From NCBI GenBank assembly GCA_964531095.1, contig CAZHED010000016.1, forward strand, positions 41,533 to 105,532: a stretch of 64,000 nt of DNA. The letters run 5' to 3'. A program made the translations under genes and the position numbers. How positions within the stretch are numbered: the first letter of the stretch is position 1; each line of letters opens with the position of its first letter. The DNA is from Palsa-1150 sp964531095 (GTDB taxonomy: Bacteria; Myxococcota_A; Polyangia; Polyangiales; Polyangiaceae). The notes beneath the pieces were generated by a model, which saw only the letters and a list, made by a program, of their open reading frames with translations, did no database searches and had not been told where the DNA came from. Shown one piece after another: positions 34,868 to 43,410 of the stretch.

Positions 34868-36289
34868 CTACGACCCCGCCCCCTCCGAATCCGGCACCTC
34901 GTCCCCCGGCTCTCCGAGCGCGTGCTTCTGCAGTCGATAGCGCAGGCTTCGCAGCGTGACTCCGAGCAGCCGCGCGGCCTGGGTGCGCACTCCCCCCGAC
35001 CTTTCGAGCGCCTGGAGAATCAAGCGGCGCTCGACCTCTCCCACGATGTCGTCCAGATTGCAGCCATCCTCGGGCAGACCGACCAGGGCAGGGGTCGCCT
35101 GCGCGGCCGCCCCGGACACTTCGCGCGGCAGATCGCCCAGCCCGATCGCTTGCCCGGTCGCGAGCGCCACCGCCCGCTCGATGATGTTCTCGAGCTCTCG
35201 CGCATTGCCGGGAAACCCGTAACCTTCGAGCGCGCGCAAGGCGTCGGGCGACAGGCCGCGGATCTGTTTATTCTGCTCGGCGGCGCAGCGGGCGAGAAAG
35301 TGGTCCGCGAGCAGTCGGATGTCTTCGCGGCGGTCGCGCAGCGGCGGCACTTCGATCCGGATAACGTTGAGGCGATAGTAGAGGTCTTGCCGGAACCGGC
35401 CGGCGGCCACGTCTTCTTCGACCCGCCGGTTGGTCGCCGCCAAGACGCGCATGTCGACCGCGACCTCGGCGGAAGCGCCGACCCCGCGCACTTTGCGCTC
35501 TTGGAGCACGCGCAAGAGCTTCACTTGCAGGGGCAGGGGCAGGTCCCCGATCTCGTCGAGCAACACCGTTCCGCCCTCGGCCTCGCGGAAGATGCCGAGT
35601 CGGCTCGCGACCGCGCCCGTGAACGCGCCGCGCTCGTGCCCGAAGAGCTCTGCCTCCATGAGCGCCTCGGGGATGGCGCCGCAGTTGACGACGAGAAAAG
35701 GTTTGTCGCTGCGGTCGCTCGCCTCGTGGATCGCGTGGGCGATCCGCTCTTTGCCGGTGCCGCTTTCGCCGGTGATGAGCACCGTCGTGCGCCCCGCGGC
35801 GATTCGTTGCACGAGGTCGAAGATGCGGCGCATCGCCTCGGAGTGGCCGAGCAGGCCCCCGCGCTCGCGGCCGAGCTGCGCTCGCAGTCGCTCGTTGTCC
35901 GCGACAATCGCGCGCTTCTCGAGCGCCTTGTGCACGAGCGCGCGGAGCTCGTTCGTGGCGAACGGCTTGGTGACGAAGTCGTAGGCCCCTCGCTTCATCG
36001 CCTCGATGGCGGTTTCGATCCCGCCGTGCGCCGTCATCACGATGACTTCGGTCGTCGCCGAGCGGTCTTTGGCCAGGGACAGCAAGTCCATCCCGTCGCC
36101 GTCGGGCATGAGCTGATCGGTCAGGACGACCGCGTACGGTTCGGAGGCCCGCAGGATCGCTTCGCGGGCAATCGCGAACCCGGGCGCGAGCTCGACGTCG
36201 AGTCCCTCGCGACGAAAGAGGATGGCGAGCATATCCCGTAGTCCGGGCTCGTCGTCGACGACGAGGATGCGCGGCGTAGAGACAGCCAT
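34868..36289 (-). CDS. NtrC-family sigma-54 response regulator (PilR-like)
   Basis: Two-component activator of sigma-54 promoters, 473 residues. The receiver domain (about 5-120) has acidic residues in DDE and the phospho-acceptor Asp in VVLTDQLMPDGDG, plus Lys in VTKPF. The AAA+ domain has Walker A GESGTGKE, the sigma-54-contact loop GAFTGA and Walker B GTVLLDEIGD. A Fis-type helix-turn-helix lies at the C-terminus (TQAARLLGVTLRSLRYRL). Position beside three pilin genes makes pilin regulation the likely job. No histidine kinase (PilS) gene is in the window. The ATG at 36289 is the family start. Confidence 0.93.
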   Translation of the reverse strand: MAVSTPRILVVDDEPGLRDMLAILFRREGLDVELAPGFAIAREAILRASEPYAVVLTDQLMPDGDGMDLLSLAKDRSATTEVIVMTAHGGIETAIEAMKRGAYDFVTKPFATNELRALVHKALEKRAIVADNERLRAQLGRERGGLLGHSEAMRRIFDLVQRIAAGRTTVLITGESGTGKERIAHAIHEASDRSDKPFLVVNCGAIPEALMEAELFGHERGAFTGAVASRLGIFREAEGGTVLLDEIGDLPLPLQVKLLRVLQERKVRGVGASAEVAVDMRVLAATNRRVEEDVAAGRFRQDLYYRLNVIRIEVPPLRDRREDIRLLADHFLARCAAEQNKQIRGLSPDALRALEGYGFPGNARELENIIERAVALATGQAIGLGDLPREVSGAAAQATPALVGLPEDGCNLDDIVGEVERRLILQALERSGGVRTQAARLLGVTLRSLRYRLQKHALGEPGDEVPDSEGAGS

Positions 36290-36332
36290 CTTGTAGCAAG
36301 ATATCAGGTACTCACGTCGCCACGCGAATGAA

Positions 36333-36416
36333 GGACGTCCGCGTGGGGACGGGGGACGACTGTGAGGGGACGAGCGGCGACCGCGAGGGGACGAAGGACG
36401 TCCGCGGGGGGACGAG
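36333..36416. repeat. Four tandem 21-base imperfect repeats
   Basis: Four consecutive 21-base units, first GGACGTCCGCGTGGGGACG, share the GGGGACG half. They differ mainly in their first 11 bases; units 1 and 4 are nearly identical. They lie between the regulator start and the PEGA gene stop. Period 21 keeps frame, so both strands read as 7-residue repeats, but no gene start or Shine-Dalgarno site supports coding. Confidence 0.7.
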
Positions 36417-36485
36417 CGAGGGAGAAGGACTTCGAGCGCGGACCCCGTACTGGGACGACCTGGCAGTCCCCGTGCGAACGTTGGG

Positions 36486-38408
36486 CTACGGGCTCAGCTT
36501 TGCGACCGCCATCTGCGTCTGGCCGGCGCCGACCGACACGGAAATGGTCTTGGTGAGCTGCTGCTCCGCGTTCACGAACTTCACCTGATGCATGCCCGGG
36601 GACACCGAGACGTGAACCCTCGGCGTGGGACCTAGCTGCTTTCCGTCGAGGAAGGCGGTCGACGGCGGGATCGAGTTGATGTTCAGGAAGCTCTCGCTCG
36701 CGCCCCCCGCCCCCGCTGCTGCTGCGGGCGTTGCCGCCGCAGCCGGGGCCTGCGCCGGGGCTGGCGCGCCGACGTGCTGCGCCGCGGGCGGCGGATTGAA
36801 CAGAGGCGCCGGCCCGCCCGTCAGCGGCAGCGCGACCGGCTTCGGCGCCATGGGCAGGGGCGACGCCCCGAACTGCGGTTGGGGTGGCGGGGCCCAGGCG
36901 TTGGCCGCGGGCTGCCCCGTTCGCGGGTCCAGCGACACGACGTACGTCTTCTCGGCCTGCCCGTCGTCGAAGCTGATCGCCTGGTTGTAATCGGTGTAGC
37001 CCGGCCTGCTCGCCTGAAGCGACCAGTTCTTCGCCGTCTCGATGTCCACCGAGATGGGGAGCGTCTGAATCTCGCGTCGATCGGTGCCGCTCACGAGAAA
37101 GACCCGCGCCCCCGGAGTGGCCAGCGTGATCGTCACTTTGCCTTTGACCACTTTGAGCGTGACCGTGCCGAGATCTTCGACCTTGTCCTTCTCGAGGCTC
37201 ACGCGCCTCTCCAGCGGCTGGTAGCGCTCGGACCCGACGATCTTGACGACGTGATCGCCCGGGGACATCTCCCGGTAGTCCTGGGGCAGCGGGCCGATCT
37301 CTTTGTCGTCGACGTAGAGCTTCACGCCGGGCTGCGTGCCCCCCACTCGTATGCCCGTGCCTTTGGTCGAGGCGCCGAGCAGAAACGTCGCCTGCACGTC
37401 TTTGCGCCATTCGACGGTGAGGCCTTGCGAGGTGGGGACGTCGTACCCGTCCGCGACCACCTTCACCTCGTGGGTGCCCGTGCTCTGCTGTTCGACGATG
37501 CACGGGGCCGTGTCGCACTGCTTGCGGCCGTCCACGTAAATGTCGACGCGCCCGACGGCCGAGCCCTTCGGGTCCGTGACGTTGACGACGATGCGGCCCG
37601 TGTGCGGCACCAAGAACATCACGATGCCCACGACCGCCGCCGCAGCCAATCCGATCCAGCCCCAACGCCCCATCGGAGCCTGTCCAGGACGCAGAAGGGC
37701 CGTGGCTTCCAGGCTCCGGATCGGCGGCTGACCCGACACGGCCCCGGGACGGGCCGGCGGCAAGGTGGTGCCGGGGGCGGGGAGGGCGGTCAGGGGCGGA
37801 GTGGAGATCGGCATGCCCGGAGGCGGCGGGAGCGATCGCGACAACGTCGAGCCGAGCCCCTGAAGCATCGCGGGCGGCGGCGGCGGAAGCGTTCCGACTC
37901 CCGGAGGAGGCAGCGCGCCCGGGATGCTCGACCGCGAGCTCGGCCCTGGCGGCGGAGGCGAGAAGCGCCCCGTTCCGCCCGAAGGCGGCGCCATGATCCC
38001 GAGGAGAGTGGCCTTCAGTGGTGCCGACGGCGGCGGTGTGCCCGCGGCGGGCAACGGCGCGCCCCGGCGAATGAGCGGCAGGTCGCCGTCCTTGTCGAAG
38101 ATCTGCGTCGCCTCGTCTTCGTCGTCCCAGTCCACATCGACACCGCCCGGCCTTGCACCCACTTCGGCGGGGGACGCCGGGGCTACCGGCGGAAGGGACG
38201 TGCGGCCCGGCGGCGGAGGCGGCAGCGAGCTCGTGCCCGGCGACGCGGGCGCTGCCACGGGCATCGCGGCGGGTGAGGTGACGCCGAGCAATGTGCGCGA
38301 TCCGTCTCGCGGAGGGGGCGGTGGCGCACTCGGCTGCGACCCGCCGCCACCCTTCTTGGTGAGGCCCTCGAAGACATCGAGGTCCGATCCGTTTTCGTCC
38401 GTTGCCAT
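36486..38408 (-). CDS. PEGA-domain membrane protein with long disordered cytoplasmic half
   Basis: A 640-residue single-span protein. Residues 1-245 are Pro-rich and likely cytoplasmic. Residues 249-268 form a membrane helix (WIGLAAAAVVGIVMFLV). The rest contains tandem PEGA-type beta domains (IVVNVTDPKGSAVGRVDIYVDG, then GTQPGVKLYVDDKEIG, then a C-terminal INSIPPSTAFLDGKQLG), with an Ala/Pro linker at about 510-560. PEGA domains are thought to bind surface layers or peptidoglycan. The disordered half has two copies of a short TLLG motif (39-43 and 134-137) and an acidic EATQIF Thr site typical of FHA partners. The start at ATG 38408 has AGGAG upstream. Confidence 0.82.
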   Translation of the reverse strand: MATDENGSDLDVFEGLTKKGGGGSQPSAPPPPPRDGSRTLLGVTSPAAMPVAAPASPGTSSLPPPPPGRTSLPPVAPASPAEVGARPGGVDVDWDDEDEATQIFDKDGDLPLIRRGAPLPAAGTPPPSAPLKATLLGIMAPPSGGTGRFSPPPPGPSSRSSIPGALPPPGVGTLPPPPPAMLQGLGSTLSRSLPPPPGMPISTPPLTALPAPGTTLPPARPGAVSGQPPIRSLEATALLRPGQAPMGRWGWIGLAAAAVVGIVMFLVPHTGRIVVNVTDPKGSAVGRVDIYVDGRKQCDTAPCIVEQQSTGTHEVKVVADGYDVPTSQGLTVEWRKDVQATFLLGASTKGTGIRVGGTQPGVKLYVDDKEIGPLPQDYREMSPGDHVVKIVGSERYQPLERRVSLEKDKVEDLGTVTLKVVKGKVTITLATPGARVFLVSGTDRREIQTLPISVDIETAKNWSLQASRPGYTDYNQAISFDDGQAEKTYVVSLDPRTGQPAANAWAPPPQPQFGASPLPMAPKPVALPLTGGPAPLFNPPPAAQHVGAPAPAQAPAAAATPAAAAGAGGASESFLNINSIPPSTAFLDGKQLGPTPRVHVSVSPGMHQVKFVNAEQQLTKTISVSVGAGQTQMAVAKLSP

Positions 38409-38502
38409 GGCCCGAGTCTCCTGCGTCGGCGCGCTCACCATATCACCAGCGCCCCGCAGGGCGACATCGGCCCGCGTTGGGCGTCGCAGAGTATAGGCTG
38501 CC

Positions 38503-41244
38503 TCATCGGGGGGATTGTAGCCGATTCGCCGACCGCACGGGGCCAGCCGCCCCGCTCGCCCCCACTTCGACCGCGGCGGCGGGCGCCGAGCTCGGCGTCG
38601 AGGATGGGACGGGTGGCATCGGCTTGTAAAAATATCGAATGCGCTTGGCCTGGAGGGGCTGCCACACCTGAATGGGAACGATGGGCGTCGTGTCGAACAG
38701 GCTATGCGCGTCGGGAGCGCGGTCGCGCACGAGGCGCGCGCCGATCGGAGGCGAGGCGCCCGCTGCCGGAGCACCAGACAGGTCGAGCGATCCTCCGAGG
38801 AAGGCCCGCGCGTCGCCCGGAAGTGCCATCCGCGACGAGCAGCCGAGGCGATCGAGCAGTGCGTTCATCGCTCCGTTCGAGCGCGCGTCCGCCGCGGGCG
38901 CGTCCGGTGGAAGCTCGACCCATACGAGCATTCCGTCTTCGTCTTGCACGCCGACCGCTGCGCGGGCGCCGGCCGCGAGCGGAGACGTCATGGCAACGCC
39001 GCCCATCAAGACTGCGGCATCGGCGGCCGGCGCGCTTGCGCCGATCGAGAAGACACGCTCGTACCACCACAGCGACCGCGTGCCCCGCGTGCCGGCGCTC
39101 AAGGAGAGCACGGTGGGGGCCTGCGCACCGCCGCCGCTCGCGGGCTTCGTGGTCCGCGGGTCGACGCGCAAGACGCGAAGCCTCGTTCCCTCCGCGCGCG
39201 CCCACGTCGTCGCGAGGGCGTAAGGAAATCCGTGCTGCGGCAGCCCTTTGGTGCGCCACACCCCCTCGTCGGGATCGGCCGGCGACGCGGCGTCGAGCGG
39301 AGCTCCCGGCAAGAGGGAGCGCGCGGTCAAATAGAAGAAGTCGCGCGCTTCGCGCTGGATGTACCGCGGGAAGAGCATGTGCCCCATGCCGCGGATCATC
39401 CGGCGCGACCGAAAGACGTACCCGGTCATGTCCGGGACTTTTCCCTCGGCCTCCCAATCGGTCTGAAGCGGCCGTTTGAGCGGCTTGAGCTGGCCTTCGG
39501 GGGCCACGTCGTAAAACTCGAAGCCCGCGTGTCCCGGGTTCATGTCGAGGTGAATACCGAACGCGCAGCGTGCATGCAGCATCCCTTCGGCGAGATCCTC
39601 GGCCGAGATGCTCATACTGTAGAAATACCCGATGAAGCCCTCTTCGGTCAGGCAGATGGCGCTACGCGTGCTGTGGATCTGATCGGCCCAACCGGGCGGT
39701 GTACCGCCCCACCACGTTCGCCCCCACGGGTTGAACTTCCCGTTTTGAACGAGCGCCGTGAGGTTCTGCCGGAGCGCGACGATGTCGCTCGGGACGACCG
39801 GCGCGCCGCCACCCCCGACGGCCCCGTCGGCGATCGGTCCGGGCCACGCTCCAAACGCGTTCGAGCCGTCGCGCAGCTCGACGACCGTCGCCGCGTACGG
39901 CTTGGGCGGGAGGTACTCGATGCCGTTCGCCTGCATCCCGTACTCGCCGTGCTGCGCCTGGAACCCGCCGTTGAAGCCCGCAACCATGCGCTTGATCACC
40001 TCGGGCGCGCGCGGGACGAGCCCCGGCCCGTGCTCTCCGCTCGCGCCCACCGGCTCGACGGAGCCGGCCTCGATGTGCAGCTCGATCTGCCGGGGATCCC
40101 AGAGCGTGACGTACACCCGGACGTCTTGCCGGCGCACGTTGGGGCGCACGAACGACGTGACAAACGCCGGCGCGCGGCCGCTCGGAGCCGGCGTGATGAA
40201 CGGATCCCGGTCGAGCGCGATCCACTGCCCCTCGCCCGGGAGGAGCGGCGAGACGACGGTCCGCATGGGGGGCGGTGGCCAGCCGATCTCCGGGTCGGTG
40301 AAGGGCGGCTCGAACGTGGTCGACTGCGCCAGCCCCAGCTCGTCCTGAACGTCTTGGGCGGTACTTCCGTGCGAGAACTGCGCGTGCCAGCGGTCGAGCG
40401 CGGTGAACGCCACGGCCTTGACCCACTGCATCCTGTCGTCGCCGAAGGAGGGCATGGCGCGCACGCGGTCGACCGCCCAGGTCACGAGATTGCCGGGGCG
40501 CGCGCGTTCATCGAGAAGAGCGTGGACGAACTCGCTCCCCGACACGACGCTCGACCGCGACGGGTCGATGACCACCGTGCGATCGTCGGCTTGCACTTCG
40601 ACCAGCCCGTCTGGGCGCCAGGCGACGCTCGCGCGCCGCGCGACCGGCTCGAGCGCGTACGTGTCGTGGACGACGCCTTCGACCTGTCCGGTGCGCTGGA
40701 GGTTGGTCAATGCGATCTGGGTGCGCTGCAGGCGGGTGAACTCGCCGCGCGATGCAGCGGCGCGACCGCCGAGATCGAGGATGTGAAGGCCGGTGGTGAG
40801 GCCATCGGAGACGGCGGTGTAGATGGCGACACGCCCCCGGACGATCGGGCGTGACTCGTCGGCGCCGCTTGTCTCGGTGATGTTCCACGCCTCGCCCGCG
40901 TGCAGCAGCTCGCCCTCGGGCGAAAGCCGTGTGTCCACCAGGTAGAGATCACTTGGCTCGTCGGACACGTGCGCGCGCACGAGCGCACGCGCTTTCGACG
41001 TGATCGACTCCCACACGTTTTTCGGGCGAGTGACCCACGTGACATCCGCGGCGTCGCACACCAGGCCACGGAGCGCAAGCGCGTCGGCCAGCGCCGCTTC
41101 CGGGCTCGGCGCGTCGGCGGACAGGTCGCTGCTCCGGGACGCGATCGCGCACGCGAACACGAGCACGATGGGTACCGGACGGGCTCGCGATCGCCACCAC
41201 GCGAGGAGCCACGACGGCGGCGTCCAGCGCGCCGAGGGGGGCAT
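38503..41244 (-). CDS. Large membrane/periplasmic protein with phosphodiester-glycosidase (NAGPA)-like segment
   Basis: A 913-residue protein with an N-terminal hydrophobic span (PIVLVFACAIAS) acting as signal or anchor. Central to it (roughly 420-640) is a region with MVAGFNGGFQAQHGEYGM. FNGGF followed by a conserved Gly pattern is the hallmark of the phosphodiester glycosidase fold (mammalian uncovering enzyme NAGPA, bacterial YomE-like). HLDMNPGHAGFEF may supply the second half of that site. The flanks are unassigned. It might hydrolyse sugar phosphodiesters in the envelope. An upstream ATG at 41280 is possible; GGAG 12 bases ahead favours 41244. Confidence 0.65.
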   Translation of the reverse strand: MPPSARWTPPSWLLAWWRSRARPVPIVLVFACAIASRSSDLSADAPSPEAALADALALRGLVCDAADVTWVTRPKNVWESITSKARALVRAHVSDEPSDLYLVDTRLSPEGELLHAGEAWNITETSGADESRPIVRGRVAIYTAVSDGLTTGLHILDLGGRAAASRGEFTRLQRTQIALTNLQRTGQVEGVVHDTYALEPVARRASVAWRPDGLVEVQADDRTVVIDPSRSSVVSGSEFVHALLDERARPGNLVTWAVDRVRAMPSFGDDRMQWVKAVAFTALDRWHAQFSHGSTAQDVQDELGLAQSTTFEPPFTDPEIGWPPPPMRTVVSPLLPGEGQWIALDRDPFITPAPSGRAPAFVTSFVRPNVRRQDVRVYVTLWDPRQIELHIEAGSVEPVGASGEHGPGLVPRAPEVIKRMVAGFNGGFQAQHGEYGMQANGIEYLPPKPYAATVVELRDGSNAFGAWPGPIADGAVGGGGAPVVPSDIVALRQNLTALVQNGKFNPWGRTWWGGTPPGWADQIHSTRSAICLTEEGFIGYFYSMSISAEDLAEGMLHARCAFGIHLDMNPGHAGFEFYDVAPEGQLKPLKRPLQTDWEAEGKVPDMTGYVFRSRRMIRGMGHMLFPRYIQREARDFFYLTARSLLPGAPLDAASPADPDEGVWRTKGLPQHGFPYALATTWARAEGTRLRVLRVDPRTTKPASGGGAQAPTVLSLSAGTRGTRSLWWYERVFSIGASAPAADAAVLMGGVAMTSPLAAGARAAVGVQDEDGMLVWVELPPDAPAADARSNGAMNALLDRLGCSSRMALPGDARAFLGGSLDLSGAPAAGASPPIGARLVRDRAPDAHSLFDTTPIVPIQVWQPLQAKRIRYFYKPMPPVPSSTPSSAPAAAVEVGASGAAGPVRSANRLQSPR

Positions 41245-41384
41245 CGGATTCGTTGTCTCCAAGTCTCGTGTTTCGAGCATGCCGCGGTGGCGGGTGACTA
41301 CGGGGTGCGCAATCCGTCAACCGAGTTGGCGCATGGCCATGGGCAACATATCGAATTTCCGAGCGAAGCGTAGCGGCCCGGAAC

Positions 41385-41762
41385 ATGCTAGAAAATTACG
41401 CGAGCATGTTCCGGCGCGCACTGGCGGCAGGTTCGTTCGTCGCGCTCGCGGCGGCTTGCGCCAGCCCGACCTTGCCGTTGCCGCCGCCCGAAGAGGTGAC
41501 CGTCGGCCTCGGGCCGGACGCGGACCACGTCACGCTCACCGGAATGTGCGGCGGCACACCCCGGAGTGTCCCCATCGTCATCGTCAATAAGGGGGGATCG
41601 AACGTGCCCGTGCCGCTCGACCAGGCGGTCGGGGGTGCGCTGACCGATCCGACCTGCGGCAAGTGGGACGCGACCGTGTTTGGCCATAGCGGCGACCTGC
41701 TCGAGGTCACCTACGAACGGGACGGCGAAGTGAGCCAGGCGGCGTTCATCGGCGTGCAGTGA
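41385..41762 (+). CDS. Small lipoprotein
   Basis: A 125-residue predicted lipoprotein of unknown role. The signal MFRRALAAGSFVALAAAC ends in lipobox AAAC; residues before MFRR (in-frame ATG at 41406) may or may not be translated. The mature part is beta-rich with two Cys (TGMCGG and DPTCGKWD), possibly disulphide-bonded. It is divergent from the phosphodiesterase-like gene and is followed at once by a tRNA-like remnant. Confidence 0.65.
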   Translation: MLENYASMFRRALAAGSFVALAAACASPTLPLPPPEEVTVGLGPDADHVTLTGMCGGTPRSVPIVIVNKGGSNVPVPLDQAVGGALTDPTCGKWDATVFGHSGDLLEVTYERDGEVSQAAFIGVQ

Positions 41763-41829
41763 GGCATCGAACCCCCCGCACCCGGGATCAACGAGTCCAT
41801 GTGAGCCAGACCGACTGTGCCACGGGCCC
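41761..41829 (-). tRNA. Degenerate tRNA-like sequence (probable pseudo-tRNA)
   Basis: On the minus strand the stretch begins GGGCCCGTGGCACAGTCGGT, a typical acceptor 5' side with A-box, and after about 40 bases reaches GGTTCGATGCC, a B-box/T-loop match. The anticodon region reads GGACTCGTTGATCC, which gives only a 3-base-pair stem with an 8-base loop; GTT (Asn) would be the nearest anticodon. The D-stem is half paired, and no 3' acceptor strand matches GGGCCCG. It is best read as a decayed tRNA or a tRNA fragment left by integration; chance is possible. Confidence 0.3.
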
Positions 41830-41901
41830 GAGGAATGCCCGGGATTCTGCGCTTTTTCGCGCGCCTCGCTGTGGCGCCAACCTTGCGGGGCTCAACTCGG
41901 C

Positions 41902-42774
41902 ATGACCATCCGTGGGCATCTTGCCAGGATCGCGGCTCTCTTCCTCATGACGGGGCTCGTCGGGGGGTGCGGAGCCAAGGTCGTCGCCGGGAACGCGGAG
42001 CCGGGAGAGGACTCCGGGCGCAATGACGCAGGAATCGGCGCCCTCGAAGACAGCGGAATGGGGACCGTCGACGGAGGCGCGCCGGACACCGCGATCACGA
42101 CGGCGGACGGGGACGGTGCAATCACGACGGCGGACGGGGACAGTGCGATCTCGCCCGTGGACGGGGGCCGGTGCGTCGCGATCGATGTGGCCCCGTCCGA
42201 CCTTTCGTGTGGCAGCGATCGGGACTGCACGATCGTGCGGAGCGGCGAAGTCTGCAGCGGCCAATGCTCGTGCGGCAACACCCCCGTCAACGCCGGAGCC
42301 GCGGCGCGCGTTCAGTCCGAAACCGCGTCGCTGACCCTGGTGGCCTGTCCCTGCGCGTATCCGGGCGAGCCGCGCTGTCTTTGTGGTCAGTGTACGCGCT
42401 GGCTCGGTCCGGACCAGCCTGCGGGCTGCGACGACGCGGGGACCACCGCCGTCGAAGACAGCGGCACGGGGATCGTCGACGGCGGCGGGCCGGAGACGGC
42501 GATTTCGACGGCGGACGGGGGCCGGTGCGTCGACATCGAGCTGTCGACGTACGACCAATCGTGCACCCAGACTAGTGACTGCGTCCTTATCCAGACGGGA
42601 GAGGTGTGCAGCGGGCAGTGCGCGTGTGGCGGTGAGCCGGTGAACATTTCGGAGAAGCCCCGCTATCAGCAGGCGACAAGCGGCATCGGCTTTGGCACGT
42701 GCTCCTGTCCTCTCGAATTCGCGCCCATCTGCTTCGAGAAGAGGTGCATCCTGCCCGTCGTTCTTACTCCGTAA
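41902..42774 (+). CDS. Lipoprotein with duplicated Cys-rich domain
   Basis: A 290-residue predicted lipoprotein: hydrophobic signal ALFLMTGLVGG before Cys 23. A low-complexity Asp/Gly/Ala linker with repeated TADGD follows, then two related Cys-rich domains (about 90-165 and 210-285). Both open GGRCV and share SGEVCSGQCSCG / TGEVCSGQCACG, PVN and a late CxC-P-C pattern; each has about eight Cys, so several disulphides are likely. The linker also repeats (EDSG-G-VDGG-PETAIS). Function unknown; surface exposure is likely. Confidence 0.7.
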   Translation: MTIRGHLARIAALFLMTGLVGGCGAKVVAGNAEPGEDSGRNDAGIGALEDSGMGTVDGGAPDTAITTADGDGAITTADGDSAISPVDGGRCVAIDVAPSDLSCGSDRDCTIVRSGEVCSGQCSCGNTPVNAGAAARVQSETASLTLVACPCAYPGEPRCLCGQCTRWLGPDQPAGCDDAGTTAVEDSGTGIVDGGGPETAISTADGGRCVDIELSTYDQSCTQTSDCVLIQTGEVCSGQCACGGEPVNISEKPRYQQATSGIGFGTCSCPLEFAPICFEKRCILPVVLTP

Positions 42775-42831
42775 GGCAGAAGGCGCGGACTTCTCGGTGA
42801 CACGCTCTTCAAGCCGCGCCAGCTCGGCGAA

Positions 42832-43347
42832 GTGCTCGCGCAGCGCGCCGCGGCGAAACGCTGCCTCGTCATCGGTGCCGAGGAAAAGCAGCAGGAGCTC
42901 ATCGACCGACTCTGTGACCGAAACGTCATCGGAGCGAAGCAGCGGTCGCTGTCCGGCAAGCTCGAGACGATCCTCGGGGACCTTCGCCGGCGAAGTGTGG
43001 AAGCGGGCGGAGTGATGGCGCCGCTCCGACGCCGGCCATTCTGGTGGAGGTGGGACGTCGAGCTCTCCACTCATGTCGAGCGTCGGATGTCGCGCCGGGA
43101 CTTCAATGAGCTCGACCTTCGGATGATGACGGAGCACGCCGAGCGCAAGGCGGGGAAGACCCGTGAGCTCGCCCCCCGTCTCGTCGGCGACTTCGACAAG
43201 GGTGGAGCGCTTCTCGGGCTCGAGATTCTCGCCTTCGACAAAAACACCGTCGCGCGCATCAACGCCGTTCTGGTGTCGCGCGGCCGGCCCGCGCTGCCGG
43301 CCAAGGAGCTCGCGCCGCCTGACTCATCGGTTCCCCCGGGATCGTAG
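42832..43347 (+). pseudogene. Chimeric remnant: DUF4258-like start joined to DUF2283-like end
   Basis: An open frame that looks like a deletion fusion. Residues about 75-104 (DVELSTHVERRMSRRDFNEL) resemble the beginning of DUF4258-type small proteins. About 105-136 (ELAPRLVGDFDKGGALLGLE, then IL) resemble the end of DUF2283 proteins, which end in a glycine-rich GIEIL. These two families often sit as adjacent toxin-antitoxin-like pairs; here the middle of both appears to be gone. Residues 1-70 and the tail match nothing I know. A translated protein from ATG 43015 is possible but unlikely to be functional. Confidence 0.45.
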
Positions 43348-43410
43348 CCTCCGTCGCGCGGCGTGAACACCCAAGACATGTTGCTCGGAACGCGCGGCCG
43401 GCCCAGGCGG

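Noticed and set aside
34790..36241. Plus-strand open frame opposite the NtrC-type regulator
   Set aside because: The regulator has every expected motif; the antisense translation has none.
36328..36588. Heptapeptide-repeat open frame over the 21-base repeats
   Set aside because: Open only because the repeat period is a multiple of three; its end runs antisense to the PEGA gene.
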